Notes: generated by a model not told the origin, from the letters alone. A stretch of DNA of 64,000 nt from UBA5336 sp039815055 (GCA_039815055.1 JBCCAA010000008.1:1-64000), one strand, 5' to 3'; shown: positions 27,071 through 36,252, counted from the stretch's first letter. A program made the numbers and translations.

Positions 27071-28276
27071 ATGGCCGATATCTTCATCAGCTATAAACGC
27101 GAAGACCAGGAAGAAATGGGCCGGGTGCGCCCCATCGCCGAAGCCCTGACGGCCGAAGGCTATGACGTATTCTACGATGTCCACGTACCGCCGGGCTCGT
27201 CCTGGGAAACTGTGCTCCAATCGAAAATCAACGCCGCGCGCGCCGTCATCGTGCTCTGGTCCCAGCATTCGGTCGCCAGCGACTGGGTGAAGGAAGAGGC
27301 CGAAATGGCAAAGCATGCCGGTAAGTTGATCCCGGTCTTCCTGGACCCGGTCTCGCCGCCTTTTGGCTTCGCCCGGATCGAAGGGGCCAATCTGGCTGGC
27401 TGGGACGGCGACCTGCAAAACATCGAGTGGCGCAATCTGGTCGCCGCCGTGAAAGCTATGATCGGCACCGGCGAGAAAGCTCCGTCACCCGGTGTCACGC
27501 GCGTGGCGTATCAATCTTCGAAATCGGTCACGGTCACCAAATCGCGTGGCTCAGGCGGCGGCGTGATGAAATGGCTTGGCGCCCTGGCGGCCGTTGCCGT
27601 AATCGGTGTCGGCGCGTTCTGGGCTTACAGCACCTATCAGCTGGCCGAGATCGAACGCGGCCGGGATCTGGACAGATCCGTTGACGAGTTGATGGATCGC
27701 GGCCTGGACAAGAGGGACTTTGAAGCGGCCCAGGCCGCCGACACGATCGCGGCTTATGAGCGATATCTCACCATCCGGGTGGACGGGGTTTACCGCGACG
27801 AGGCCGTTGACCGCATCGCCGAACTTCGCGCCGCTGCGGCATCGACACCGGCGTCACCTCCGGCCCCGCCGCAACCGGGCAATTTCTCAATCGCCGCTGT
27901 AACCCTCGGCGGCAGCGGAGTGGAAACTGGCGGCAATATCCGTGCACGGGTGACGGTTGAGAATTCCGGCGAAACCGCCCTGTCGGATGAGGGTGTCTTT
28001 ACCGATTTCGTTCTGTCGCGCGACACCACGGCGCCGATCCGAATGCGCGGCTTCAGTGCAACCTGGAGCGAGGATGCGCTTCTGCGCGGCGGCCGCTCCA
28101 GCGACGTTCCACCCCTGCGCCCGGGGGACAGCCACAGCTGGACGGAGACCGTAACGCTGCCTGAAGGCTGGCCCGCCGGACGGTTCAATGTCTGTGTCAT
28201 AGTCGATTCCGGCTCTGCCGTGAGCGAGGGCAACGAGGCCGACAATGTTGCCTGCGCGCCCATCACGGTGCGATGA
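27071..28276 (+). CDS. TIR domain - transmembrane - CARDB-like protein
   Basis: This 401-residue protein begins with a TIR domain (1-140): MADIFISYKREDQ, VFYDVHVPPGSSWE and SDWVKEEAEMA, where Glu76 aligns with the catalytic Glu of NADase TIR domains. One transmembrane helix follows at about 177-195, after a basic/Ser-Gly linker. A helical stretch and a Pro-rich linker (258-272) lead to a C-terminal CARDB-type beta-sandwich (about 275-401: VENSGETALSDEG, IVDSGSAVSEGNEADN). The TIR is therefore cytosolic and CARDB periplasmic. The start at 27071 has a GGAGGA ribosome-binding site at 27061-27066. A receptor-like role, sensing outside and acting inside, fits this layout but is inference. Confidence 0.86.
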   Translation: MADIFISYKREDQEEMGRVRPIAEALTAEGYDVFYDVHVPPGSSWETVLQSKINAARAVIVLWSQHSVASDWVKEEAEMAKHAGKLIPVFLDPVSPPFGFARIEGANLAGWDGDLQNIEWRNLVAAVKAMIGTGEKAPSPGVTRVAYQSSKSVTVTKSRGSGGGVMKWLGALAAVAVIGVGAFWAYSTYQLAEIERGRDLDRSVDELMDRGLDKRDFEAAQAADTIAAYERYLTIRVDGVYRDEAVDRIAELRAAAASTPASPPAPPQPGNFSIAAVTLGGSGVETGGNIRARVTVENSGETALSDEGVFTDFVLSRDTTAPIRMRGFSATWSEDALLRGGRSSDVPPLRPGDSHSWTETVTLPEGWPAGRFNVCVIVDSGSAVSEGNEADNVACAPITVR

Positions 28277-28367
28277 TGCTGGTTTTGCCTGTAACGCAAG
28301 TGTTACTCTGGCGTTCAGCTTGCATATGTTAATGAAAGCTGAATACGGAATAAAAAGGGTGAATCTC

Positions 28368-28955
28368 ATGTTTGCATCCCGCATCGCGCCAGCCTTGGCA
28401 TCACTGGCCCTGCTTGGGGCCTGCGCAACGGCAACGCCTTACCAGGCGGCCACGGATTCTGATCGCGGATTTACAGAACAGCAGATCGAGTCTGATCGTT
28501 GGCAGGTGAGCTTTTCCGGCAATTCCCTCACAGAACGCCAAACCGTTGAAACCTATTTGCTTTACCGCGCTGCCGAGCTGACCGCTGAGCAGGGATTTGA
28601 CCATTTTCGCGTCGTGAAGCGCGACACCGATGAAGACAGTCGGCTGGTCCCGCTGGGCTTTTCATCGGGGCGATATGATCCGTTCTATTCCGGGTTTTAC
28701 TGCAATTACCGCTTTTACGGCTCCCATTCAGGCCGGTTCTTTACACCGCGCCGCTCTGCGTTCGGTCCCTACTATGGTGACCCGTTCGGCTATGGATTTG
28801 GTGGGCCGGAGTACCGCGAAATCGTGCGTTATGAAGCCAATGCAGAGATCATTCTCGGCCGCGGCGATGATGTCGCCGATGCTGATGTGTTTGATGCCAG
28901 CGAAGTGCTCGACAATCTCTCAAACCGCATCGTGCGGCCCGAAGATCTGGCTTAA
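28368..28955 (+). CDS. CC0125-like lipoprotein
   Basis: This 195-residue protein has the lipobox LGAC in MFASRIAPALASLALLGAC. TPYQAATDSDRGFTEQQIE and TVETYLLYRAAELTAEQGFDHF resemble the conserved alphaproteobacterial lipoprotein family often named CC0125/CC1285. The middle is rich in Tyr, Phe and Gly (about 95-145). The ATG at 28368 is preceded by AAAAAGGG. It is expected in the envelope; no biochemical role is known. Confidence 0.8.
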   Translation: MFASRIAPALASLALLGACATATPYQAATDSDRGFTEQQIESDRWQVSFSGNSLTERQTVETYLLYRAAELTAEQGFDHFRVVKRDTDEDSRLVPLGFSSGRYDPFYSGFYCNYRFYGSHSGRFFTPRRSAFGPYYGDPFGYGFGGPEYREIVRYEANAEIILGRGDDVADADVFDASEVLDNLSNRIVRPEDLA

Positions 28956-29018
28956 CGCAGCTGGAATCGCGCCCGCGTGATGCTCGACTCACGCGCTAAA
29001 ACCACAAAAACAAGCCAG

Positions 29019-29160
29019 TTTTGCTGCGCAGCAATATTAATTTTTGTGCAGCAAAACGGCCCTTTTATCAATATCTATTGCAGAAGTCAGTTTTCGCATA
29101 TGTGCGCTGCACCATTGTGACTGGTAGAAATTCTGCAATGCAGCAATTCTTTTGCTGCGC
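29019..29160. repeat. Cluster of TTTTGCTGCGC-type motifs upstream of urcA
   Basis: The 11-mer TTTTGCTGCGC occurs at 29019-29029 and again at 29150-29160. The first copy is part of the perfect palindrome TTGCTGCGCAGCAA (29021-29034). Inverted partial copies GTGCAGCAAAA (29046-29056) and GCAGCAA (29140-29146) lie between. The stretch is AT-rich and non-coding (28956-29220), so it may be a multi-site regulator region for the UrcA gene. Confidence 0.5.
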
Positions 29161-29220
29161 GGGCTTGATGGAGTTCCTCCCACTCCGGGTCCCGCGCCAA
29201 CCCAAGGAAGGGGAACCACT

Positions 29221-29529
29221 ATGTTCCGTATTTCATCTGCACTTGTAGCGTCCATGCTGATGGCGAATTTGGCGTGTGCCAATGAGTCCGGCAAGTTCAC
29301 GGCTGAGATCGAGTATGATCCGGCTCTTCTCACATCAGAGGCCGGCGCCGCCCAGGTGCTTGCGTCTCTGGAAGAGCAGGCCGACGACCTTTGCCTGGTC
29401 GACGTCATCTACGTCTCACGACCAATCGTCGACCGCGAATGCGCCAAGAGTCTGGTCGCACAATCGGTCGAGAAGATCGCTGATGCCAAACTCAGTGATA
29501 CCTATGCCGGCACGATCAACACGTTCTGA
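29221..29529 (+). CDS. UrcA family secreted protein
   Basis: This 102-residue protein has a signal peptide (MFRISSALVASMLMANLACA) and a mature domain IEYDPALLTSEAGAAQVLAS, LEEQADDLC, with a second Cys in RECAKSL. Two Cys about 18 residues apart and the Y-D-x-A-L-L start match the UrcA family found in sphingomonads, caulobacters and relatives. It is preceded by AAGGAAGGGG and followed by its own terminator. The function is unknown. Confidence 0.82.
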   Translation: MFRISSALVASMLMANLACANESGKFTAEIEYDPALLTSEAGAAQVLASLEEQADDLCLVDVIYVSRPIVDRECAKSLVAQSVEKIADAKLSDTYAGTINTF

Positions 29530-29564
29530 TCTTCGCCTCACCTAACAGCTGAAAAGCTGATCGG

Positions 29565-29598
29565 CGCCCGGTCTTGAAAACAGGCCGGGCGTTGTTTT
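29565..29598 (+). terminator. Intrinsic terminator after the UrcA gene
   Basis: CGCCCGG (29565-29571) pairs with CCGGGCG (29585-29591), followed by TTGTTTT. Confidence 0.8.
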
Positions 29599-29612
29599 GC
29601 GAAAAAAGGCCT

Positions 29613-30983
29613 TCAGCCCTCGGTCGCAGGCTCGTCCATGGCGGCCACGTCCAGATCTGCGCCCAGAGTCTGGCGCAGGGCATCGATCTCACGCTTGTAC
29701 GCAATGAAATCGTCCATCACATCTGGCGTGTCTTCCAGTTTCCGCCCGGTAGGGAAGTTCAACCCCATGGCGTTCACATGCCCGCCATTGATGATCACTT
29801 CATAATGCAGGTGCGGCCCCGTGGACGCACCCGTCGAGCCCACATAGCCGATCACGTCGCCCTGGCGCACGTTCACGCCAGAGCGGATGCCGGGTCCATA
29901 CCGCGACAGGTGGGCATAGGCGGTCTCATAACCATTGGCGTGCTGGATGCGGACGTAATTGCCATAACCGCCATAGCGCGAAGAGCGCTCAATCACGCCA
30001 TGGCCGGCGGCATAGACCGGCGTGCCGGTAGGCGCAGCAAAATCAGTGCCCTTATGGAGCCGGTTATAGCCGGAGATCGGATGACGACGATTGCCGAAAT
30101 GCGACGACAGTCGCGCGCCATTGATAGGCGTTTTCATCAGGAACTTGGTCGCGCTTTCCCCGTTTGGATCATAGTAGTCGGTGACCTCGTCATCGCCCGT
30201 GGTGAAGCGATAGAAGGCCCGGTTGAACACCCGGCCATCGAGTTCGGCATAAATCACATCACCCATACGAACCGGGTTACCGCGTTCATCCACCAGGCTT
30301 TCATAGACAATCTCGAACTGGTCACCGGGGTGAATTTCGCGCTGGAAATCCAGGTCATAGGCAAAGATCTTGGCGAAATCAGCGACTTGCTGGTCGCGCG
30401 CGCCGCCGTCCAGCGCCGCCATATACAGACTGGTCTGAATGATGCCGGCCACGCGCTGAATTTCCGGCTCGAGCCGAACATCCAGTCGGCTGGCCTCAAA
30501 CGCGCCATCGCTGGTGCGTGTCACCACAACCGAGTGGTCCCGGTCCTGGCGCAAGCTGACGCCAAACAGGGACGCCGCATCACCGACGGGTTCCAGCATC
30601 AACGTGGCAGACAGGCCGGCGCGCACCCGGCGCGGGTCGATCAGTTCAGCCTCCGTGGCTGCCGCGATCGCCTTATGGGCATCGGCTGGGCTGGCGCCAA
30701 GGCGCATCAACAGATCAGACAGGGTGTCACCACGCTTCAACTCGCCAGCCGCTTCGACGCGCGAGGTATCGGACAAAACCGACAGGTCCGATGTCCAGCC
30801 AAGATCGGCCAAAGTATCCTGAGACACTGGCAAAGCCACTGCCTCCGCTGTTTCGACATCGTTGCCCGGCGTCGATGACACCGACACCGCCAGGGCGGCC
30901 AAAAACACTGCACCCAGGGCAACAGAACCGGCGATTATCGAGGTTTGCAGGGGCGATTCTCCAAGCACATTGCCAACGGCCAT
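29613..30983 (-). CDS. M23-family peptidoglycan endopeptidase/LytM protein
   Basis: This 456-residue protein has one N-terminal membrane anchor (about 14-36). A periplasmic helical/OapA-like region includes a LysM-like segment (LKRGDTLSDLLMRLG). The C-terminal LytM domain shows HKGTDFAAPTGTPVYAAG, the first zinc-ligand motif, and GPHLHYEV, the HxH motif, so it is likely an active zinc DD-endopeptidase rather than a degenerate EnvC/NlpD activator. It may cleave cross-links during wall growth or division. It is convergent with the UrcA gene and divergent from ydbH. Confidence 0.92.
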   Translation of the reverse strand: MAVGNVLGESPLQTSIIAGSVALGAVFLAALAVSVSSTPGNDVETAEAVALPVSQDTLADLGWTSDLSVLSDTSRVEAAGELKRGDTLSDLLMRLGASPADAHKAIAAATEAELIDPRRVRAGLSATLMLEPVGDAASLFGVSLRQDRDHSVVVTRTSDGAFEASRLDVRLEPEIQRVAGIIQTSLYMAALDGGARDQQVADFAKIFAYDLDFQREIHPGDQFEIVYESLVDERGNPVRMGDVIYAELDGRVFNRAFYRFTTGDDEVTDYYDPNGESATKFLMKTPINGARLSSHFGNRRHPISGYNRLHKGTDFAAPTGTPVYAAGHGVIERSSRYGGYGNYVRIQHANGYETAYAHLSRYGPGIRSGVNVRQGDVIGYVGSTGASTGPHLHYEVIINGGHVNAMGLNFPTGRKLEDTPDVMDDFIAYKREIDALRQTLGADLDVAAMDEPATEG

Positions 30984-31151
30984 GGCACAATCCTTACTCT
31001 ACTATCGGCCCGCCAAAAACACGCACAGGCCGTTCGGGTGCTATACATCTTGCCCCAGCTACTCTTTAGGGTTCCTGAAAGCCGAGCAAATTTCAAGTTT
31101 CAGATGCAATAAGAACTGCAGCATGCGTACCAATCGCCAGATGCCAGCACC

Positions 31152-34100
31152 ATGAACCAGACCGCGGAAACACCGTCGCGCAAATCCACGCGGTGGCGCT
31201 GGGTACTGCCCGCGCTGGCGGTCTTGGTCCTGCTTGCCGGAGTGCTGGGCTGGCTGAACCGCACCCTGATTGCCGAAGGTGGCGTGTCATACTGGTGTGC
31301 ACAGCGCAGCCTTGAGTGCCAGGTGGACGTGTCCTCGATAACGCTCAACCGCGTCGAGACCGGCGCCCTGTCAGTGGCGACGGAAACGGGCACACCGATC
31401 CGTGCAAGCGGCGCCGAGATCGATCTCGTCTGGACGGGGTTTCTGCAACCCGCCGCGCGCTCTGTGGTAATCTCCGAACTTGACCTCTTGGCCGAATTTG
31501 ACGGCCAGCGCATCAGCTTTTTCGGATTGGAAGACCAGGTCGAGCAGCAAGACTCCGGCACGCCGGCCGACTGGCCCGAGATCGCCTTGCGCGATGGCGC
31601 GATCAACCTCAACACACCCGCTGGCCCGGTTGCCGGCACGTTTGATATTGATCTGACGGATCGCAGCAATGGCGCAATGTCCTTCTCAGCAACGCCGGTG
31701 ACCCTGGCAACGCAGGACGGCGCGCTCGACCTCGCTGAGGCCGATATCGATGTGAAGATGACGGGGGGCAGGCTGTCTGGCAACGCCGACGTCCTGATCT
31801 CGTCCGGCGCATTTGGCGGGTTTGCAACAGACACCTCATCGGCGCGCATTGACGTCTCTGCGCTGGATGGCACGCAAACAGATGTGGTCAGGTTTCGCAT
31901 TGCCTCGCGCCGGTTTGCCCTGGGTGACTGGGCGGCAGATGCCGTGGTTTCAAACGGCGCTGTCCAGTTGGCAGCCCCCAAAGACTCAGACGCTGCGTCA
32001 TGGATTGACCGGCTCAGCGCGGTTTCCGCACAGTTCACAGCCGATCTCCTTCGTGCGCCAGGCCAGCGCGCTGAAATGGTCTCACTCGACCTGGAGATCG
32101 AAGAGCAGAACGGCGCCCTGTCCGGCCCCATCGGCCTGACCACTGAAGCGATCACCCGCGATGGTCTGGGCGGCGCTGGTGCAGCGGCGTTTTCGGGGCA
32201 GGTGGAACGCACCCCTACAGGGGCAATTTCACTTGATGGCCGCCTCACCATGAACGGCGCCGCCATCGGCCAGGCTTGGCAGGCCCGGCTTGCCTCCGCT
32301 GTCCAATTGCCAGGCCCTTTAGCACGCCACGGGGAAAGCCTGGCAAACGCCCTGCGCCGGGCGACCAGCCAGTTTGACGTTGGCCTACCCATCTCCATTT
32401 TCCGCGCCAGTGATGCGGACTGGCGCGTCACCAGCCGCGATCCAGCTCGGCTTTCAGCCGCCAGCGGCCTGTCCATCACACTGCAGCCCTTTTCCAATGG
32501 ACCATGGCTCGACTTCGGTCCCGGCGGAACAACAGTTCGCGGCTCTGCGTCGCTGTCCGGTGGTGGCGCGCCAAGCGTGGTATCCACCCTCAATGAGGTG
32601 ACCGTTCAACCCTTTGGAACAAACGTGCGACTGGGCGAAACACGCCTTGCGCCTTGGTCAGTATCAGCCACAGACGTCGCGGCGACGGTCAGCGGTATGA
32701 CGATCGAACAGGCCGGCGACCAGACCCGTATCCAGCTGCGCGGCGAAGGGCGCGTGGATGGCGCACTGGCCGGTCTGACCGTGGATGATCTCGCCCTCTT
32801 TGGCGCCGTGGAGGCTTTGCGCGGTCCGGAAGGCTGGCGCGCGCAACTTCTGGAAGGTGATTGCCTGTCGTTGAGCATGGACGGCGCACGTCTGCAGAGC
32901 GTGGCCTTTGGCGCGCTGTCTTTGCCGCTGTGCCCTACTGACGGGCGTCTCTTGCGCCAGAGCGAGGCCGGAACGGTGGGCGAAGTTTCGATCGGCGATA
33001 TCGACTTGCCGGTCGCCTCAGACCGGGTCGATGGCATGATCTCGATGGAGGCTGGGCGGTTGAACTGGCAATCGGGCGAGGATCTGGCACTGGACCTGAC
33101 AGGTGAGCAACTCGACCTCAGCCTGACGACGGGCTCGCGCACGCTCACGCTGAACTCGGCCACGCCAAGGCTGGACATTCTCCAGCAAACCGGGGCTCCC
33201 ATCACCTTTCGCGGGGCCTTGGGCGAAACCGCCTTTGGTGGAACTTTGATGCCGGCAAATGTGGTCGCCGAGCGGCTCGACTTCACCATCCGTGACACCC
33301 AAAGCGGCCTGGGTGGCACCGGCACCATTCGCGATGTGTTGATCTCTGATAGGCGCGGCGACCCGCTCTATCAGCCCCTACTGACAACCGCATCAGCCGA
33401 GCTCTCTCGCGGAACACTGACACTGGCAGGACCGGTGGACCTGGCCGACAGTCGCCGCACCGTGGCTGATCTGGCTGTCGACGTGGCATTCCCGCAGATC
33501 GACGGCTCGATCAGCGTTGTCACGCGCCCGCTACAGTTCCGACCCGGTGGCCTCCAACTCCATGACCTGTCAGACCGCCTGCGTGGCCTGTTCACAGATG
33601 CCAGAGGCGAAATGGAAGCGCGCGCTGACCTGACCATCACGGGCGGTCGCCTCACGGGCACGGGTCGCACGGATGTGCGCAATTTCGGCTTCCAGACCAT
33701 CGGCCTTGGGCGGGTTCAGGGCGTCAATGGCGCGGTGGTCTTTGACGATATGCTTGCGCTCACCTCCCCGCCCGGCCAGACCGTGACCGTGGGGTCCATA
33801 AATCCCGGCATTGAGCTGGAGGATGGGCTCGTCCGGTTTCAGCTGCTCAACGGGACAACCGCACGGCTGGAACTGGCCGAATGGCCGTTCGCGGGCGGGG
33901 CGCTGCTGGTTGAACCTGCGCTATGGTCGTTGGCGGCCAGAGACCGCACCCTGACCCTGCGCGCCGAGGCAATTTCGCTGGCTGGCCTGAGCGAGCGGCT
34001 GAACCTGCCGGGCTTTGACGCCGATGGCACGGTATCCGGTCGTTTCCCGATCCGTTTTGAAGACGGAAACACGTTTATCGACAATGCAAGACTTCTGGCA

Positions 34101-34433
34101 GATGAGCGCGGCGGCACCTTGCGCTATACCGGCGGCGTCGGTGAGCAGGCCGGGGCAGGCGATGAGCGCGTCTCGATGGCGTTTCAGGCGCTGCGCGACT
34201 TCCGTTTCTCCGTGCTCGAGATTGGCGCGGATGGAAACCTGAACGACGAGATCGTACTCACCGCCGCACTGATCGGCTTTAATCCTGAGGTTCTCGATGG
34301 AACCGAATTCAACTTCAACATCAGCATTTCGTCGAAACTGCGCCAGTTGCTCGCCTCCACAAACCGTCTGACGGGCACCGATTGGCTGTCACAAATCCAG
34401 GCCGAAGCAGAGACAGCCGCAGAAGCGCCCTGA
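31152..34433 (+). CDS. ydbH: YdbH-like intermembrane lipid-bridge protein
   Basis: This 1093-residue AsmA/TamB-type protein has one N-terminal membrane helix (about 16-38) and then ~1000 residues of repeated short beta strands with alternating polarity, the pattern of a hydrophobic periplasmic groove. The C-terminus (FNINISSKLRQLLASTN) matches the YdbH/DUF748 class. It is followed by ynbE and ydbL, the same gene order as in E. coli, where YdbH spans the periplasm and joins the outer-membrane lipoprotein YnbE to carry phospholipid. It is longer than E. coli YdbH (about 880 residues). Confidence 0.88.
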   Translation: MNQTAETPSRKSTRWRWVLPALAVLVLLAGVLGWLNRTLIAEGGVSYWCAQRSLECQVDVSSITLNRVETGALSVATETGTPIRASGAEIDLVWTGFLQPAARSVVISELDLLAEFDGQRISFFGLEDQVEQQDSGTPADWPEIALRDGAINLNTPAGPVAGTFDIDLTDRSNGAMSFSATPVTLATQDGALDLAEADIDVKMTGGRLSGNADVLISSGAFGGFATDTSSARIDVSALDGTQTDVVRFRIASRRFALGDWAADAVVSNGAVQLAAPKDSDAASWIDRLSAVSAQFTADLLRAPGQRAEMVSLDLEIEEQNGALSGPIGLTTEAITRDGLGGAGAAAFSGQVERTPTGAISLDGRLTMNGAAIGQAWQARLASAVQLPGPLARHGESLANALRRATSQFDVGLPISIFRASDADWRVTSRDPARLSAASGLSITLQPFSNGPWLDFGPGGTTVRGSASLSGGGAPSVVSTLNEVTVQPFGTNVRLGETRLAPWSVSATDVAATVSGMTIEQAGDQTRIQLRGEGRVDGALAGLTVDDLALFGAVEALRGPEGWRAQLLEGDCLSLSMDGARLQSVAFGALSLPLCPTDGRLLRQSEAGTVGEVSIGDIDLPVASDRVDGMISMEAGRLNWQSGEDLALDLTGEQLDLSLTTGSRTLTLNSATPRLDILQQTGAPITFRGALGETAFGGTLMPANVVAERLDFTIRDTQSGLGGTGTIRDVLISDRRGDPLYQPLLTTASAELSRGTLTLAGPVDLADSRRTVADLAVDVAFPQIDGSISVVTRPLQFRPGGLQLHDLSDRLRGLFTDARGEMEARADLTITGGRLTGTGRTDVRNFGFQTIGLGRVQGVNGAVVFDDMLALTSPPGQTVTVGSINPGIELEDGLVRFQLLNGTTARLELAEWPFAGGALLVEPALWSLAARDRTLTLRAEAISLAGLSERLNLPGFDADGTVSGRFPIRFEDGNTFIDNARLLADERGGTLRYTGGVGEQAGAGDERVSMAFQALRDFRFSVLEIGADGNLNDEIVLTAALIGFNPEVLDGTEFNFNISISSKLRQLLASTNRLTGTDWLSQIQAEAETAAEAP

Positions 34434-34499
34434 TCTATTCAATTGACGTTCAGCCCCCGCGCCCCAATCTGTTGACCAACATCTCGAAAGGAGGCCGCG

Positions 34500-34721
34500 T
34501 TGACCTTGAGCGCCCGCCCCACCGACACTTTTGCGCTACGGCGCCTCACCCTGCCGACGCTTGCGCTCGGCGTAATGATGCTGCCCGCCTGCACCGTTGC
34601 CGTGCAAGCGCCAAGCGAGCCAATCAACATCAATCTCAATGTGAAGATTGATCAGGAAGTCCGCATCAAGCTCGACAAGGAAGTGGAAGACCTGATCGCC
34701 GAAAATCCGGACCTGTTCTGA
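34500..34721 (+). CDS. ynbE: YnbE-like outer-membrane lipoprotein
   Basis: This 73-residue lipoprotein starts at TTG 34500, placed by the strong AAAGGAGG at 34487-34494. The lipobox is LPAC in ALGVMMLPAC, and the short mature part is ININLNVKIDQEVRIKLDKE. This strand-forming segment is the YnbE hallmark and adds to the C-terminal end of YdbH in the E. coli model. It is second in the ydbH-ynbE-ydbL operon. Confidence 0.88.
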   Translation: MTLSARPTDTFALRRLTLPTLALGVMMLPACTVAVQAPSEPININLNVKIDQEVRIKLDKEVEDLIAENPDLF

Positions 34722-34746
34722 TCCGGAGCCAAGAGGGAGGGACCCC

Positions 34747-35112
34747 ATGCCGTTTGCACGTTTTCTGATTGTCGGCCTTCTGATGGCGCTCGCTGCCACG
34801 GGAATGACCGCGCTGAAGGGCACACCAGCCCACGCACAGGGCGCTGAAATCGACGCGGCCAAAGCCGAAGGCATCGTGGGTGAACAGATCGATGGGTATC
34901 TCGGCATTCGCGGCGCCGTGGATGCTTCGCTGCGCCGCAAAGTAAACGAAATCAACGCCAAACGCCGCGCAGTGTATGAAGAACTGGCCGGTGACTCCGG
35001 CACAACGGTCGCGCAGGTCGCGCGGATCACCGGCGAAAAGCAGATCGAACGCGCCGCCCCCGGCGAGTTTTACGTGGATGACGCCGGCTCCTGGGTGCGC
35101 AAGGTCTCATGA
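34747..35112 (+). CDS. ydbL: YdbL family protein (DUF1318)
   Basis: This 121-residue periplasmic protein has a signal peptide ending near HAQG. The DUF1318 core follows: EGIVGEQIDGYLGIR, VNEINAKRRAVYEELA, VARITGEKQIERAAPGEFY and a C-terminal GSWVRK. In E. coli YdbL helps control the YdbH-YnbE complex. GGGAGGGACCCC upstream gives a clear ribosome-binding site. It overlaps the next ORF by 4 bp. Confidence 0.9.
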   Translation: MPFARFLIVGLLMALAATGMTALKGTPAHAQGAEIDAAKAEGIVGEQIDGYLGIRGAVDASLRRKVNEINAKRRAVYEELAGDSGTTVAQVARITGEKQIERAAPGEFYVDDAGSWVRKVS

Positions 35113-35345
35113 AGCCCGCGATTGCCCTGGCCCTCGGCGCGGCGTTGCTGCTCATTGTTGCGGTGGTCGGAAGCGTCATGGCCAGCGGGATCGCAGATAT
35201 CGGACTTCCGCCTGGCCTATGGCTCGCCTACGGCATCGGCGCAGTGCTTAGCATCATTGTCGGGGGCGGCCTGTTTGCGCTTACGTTCTACAGCGCCCGC
35301 AACGGCTATGACGACATCGACCGGCCGGAAGACAGCGCGAGTTAG
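35109..35345 (+). CDS. Small two-helix membrane protein coupled to ydbL
   Basis: This 78-residue protein starts in the ATGA overlap with ydbL. It has two transmembrane helices (about 4-25 and 36-62) and a hydrophilic tail with acidic residues (DDIDRPEDSAS). No family is recognised. Its coupling to the ydbH-ynbE-ydbL operon suggests an inner-membrane partner of the lipid bridge, but there is no direct evidence. Confidence 0.68.
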   Translation: MKPAIALALGAALLLIVAVVGSVMASGIADIGLPPGLWLAYGIGAVLSIIVGGGLFALTFYSARNGYDDIDRPEDSAS

Positions 35346-35434
35346 AGCGGGCAGGTGATCTGACCCCAGCTTTAGGCCGCCAAGCAGGCTTAAGCGAGCA
35401 GCTTAAACCGCCCTAAATAAGCCGCTCAGAATGC

Positions 35435-35454
35435 CTGCTCCTGGTCAGGAGCAG
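35435..35454. repeat. Perfect 9-bp inverted repeat
   Basis: CTGCTCCTG and CAGGAGCAG are separated by two bases in the gap between the ydbL unit and piuC. With no T-run it may be an operator or a weak terminator. The rest of 35346-35569 has no gene. Confidence 0.45.
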
Positions 35455-35569
35455 ACGTGAGAGACATTGGCTCGGGCGGCGGAAACCGGCCCATTGCTAC
35501 CACTCGCACTTTCTTTGGACCCGGCTAGATGGGGAGGTACTTGCGCCTAAAGCGGTACAAGTACAAACG

Positions 35570-36241
35570 TCAATTGAACCGCCTTTGGGCATTGGAGATG
35601 AGCTTGTCGATCGTCAGGCAGACCGGCGAACGGGCGTCGAATTCACCTGCCAGTTCAGCTTTGAGATTGATCAAATCGAACAGGAACTCGCGGTCATCCT
35701 GTCGTTTGATGCGGCTTTCGATCCAACCCACGCAGACAATTCGGCTTCCTGAAGTGACGTCGGACACCTTGTGGACGCTTGTTGAAGGGTAGAGCACCAC
35801 ATCTCCGGCTCGGGTTTTCATTTTGTGGGTTTGCCCGGCGTGTTCGATCACCAATTCACCGCCGCCGTAGTCGCCGGGGTCCGACAGAAACAGCGTGAAT
35901 GACATATCCGTGCGGATCGTTCGGTTGCCGTTACCGATGAAGGCGTTGTCGATGTGGTAGCCATAGCCTCCTCCAGCTTCGGTCTTGCTGACGATCATCT
36001 TGGAAAAGCGCACCGGTTGGGCAGCTGCTTTCAAAACCGGGTGGGTTTGAAGCGCATTCGACAGTCGATGTTCGATCTTTTGCCCCAGTTCGCTGGTCAG
36101 ATCGGCTTGGACATTCTGCTTCACTTTGCGGGCCGCCAAACCGGCCGTCTCTCGGCCATCGCGCCAGGTCACACCGTCCAGCAGGCCCCGGATCAGTGCG
36201 AGGTCTTCGGATGGCAAAACTCCAGAGATGGAAAGCAGCAT
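35570..36241 (-). CDS. piuC: PKHD-type Fe(II)/2-oxoglutarate dioxygenase (PiuC/YbiX)
   Basis: This 223-residue double-stranded beta-helix dioxygenase has iron ligands His96 and Asp98 (YHIDNA) and His157 (VHKVSDV), with Arg167 for 2-oxoglutarate. RFSKMIVSKTEAGGGYGYH and FLSDPGDYGGGEL are family-typical. PiuC genes are usually induced by iron limitation and lie beside TonB-dependent receptors, as here. A Fur-like box lies in its promoter (36253-36267). GC content is lower than in most neighbours. Confidence 0.92.
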   Translation of the reverse strand: MLLSISGVLPSEDLALIRGLLDGVTWRDGRETAGLAARKVKQNVQADLTSELGQKIEHRLSNALQTHPVLKAAAQPVRFSKMIVSKTEAGGGYGYHIDNAFIGNGNRTIRTDMSFTLFLSDPGDYGGGELVIEHAGQTHKMKTRAGDVVLYPSTSVHKVSDVTSGSRIVCVGWIESRIKRQDDREFLFDLINLKAELAGEFDARSPVCLTIDKLISNAQRRFN

Positions 36242-36252
36242 GACTCCTCACT

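Noticed and set aside
29574..30878. 434-codon open frame on the + strand
   Set aside because: Antisense to the M23 peptidase gene, whose HxH motif and start are convincing.
31100..32593. 497-codon open frame on the - strand
   Set aside because: Antisense to ydbH; Ser/Arg/Ala-rich composition without domains.
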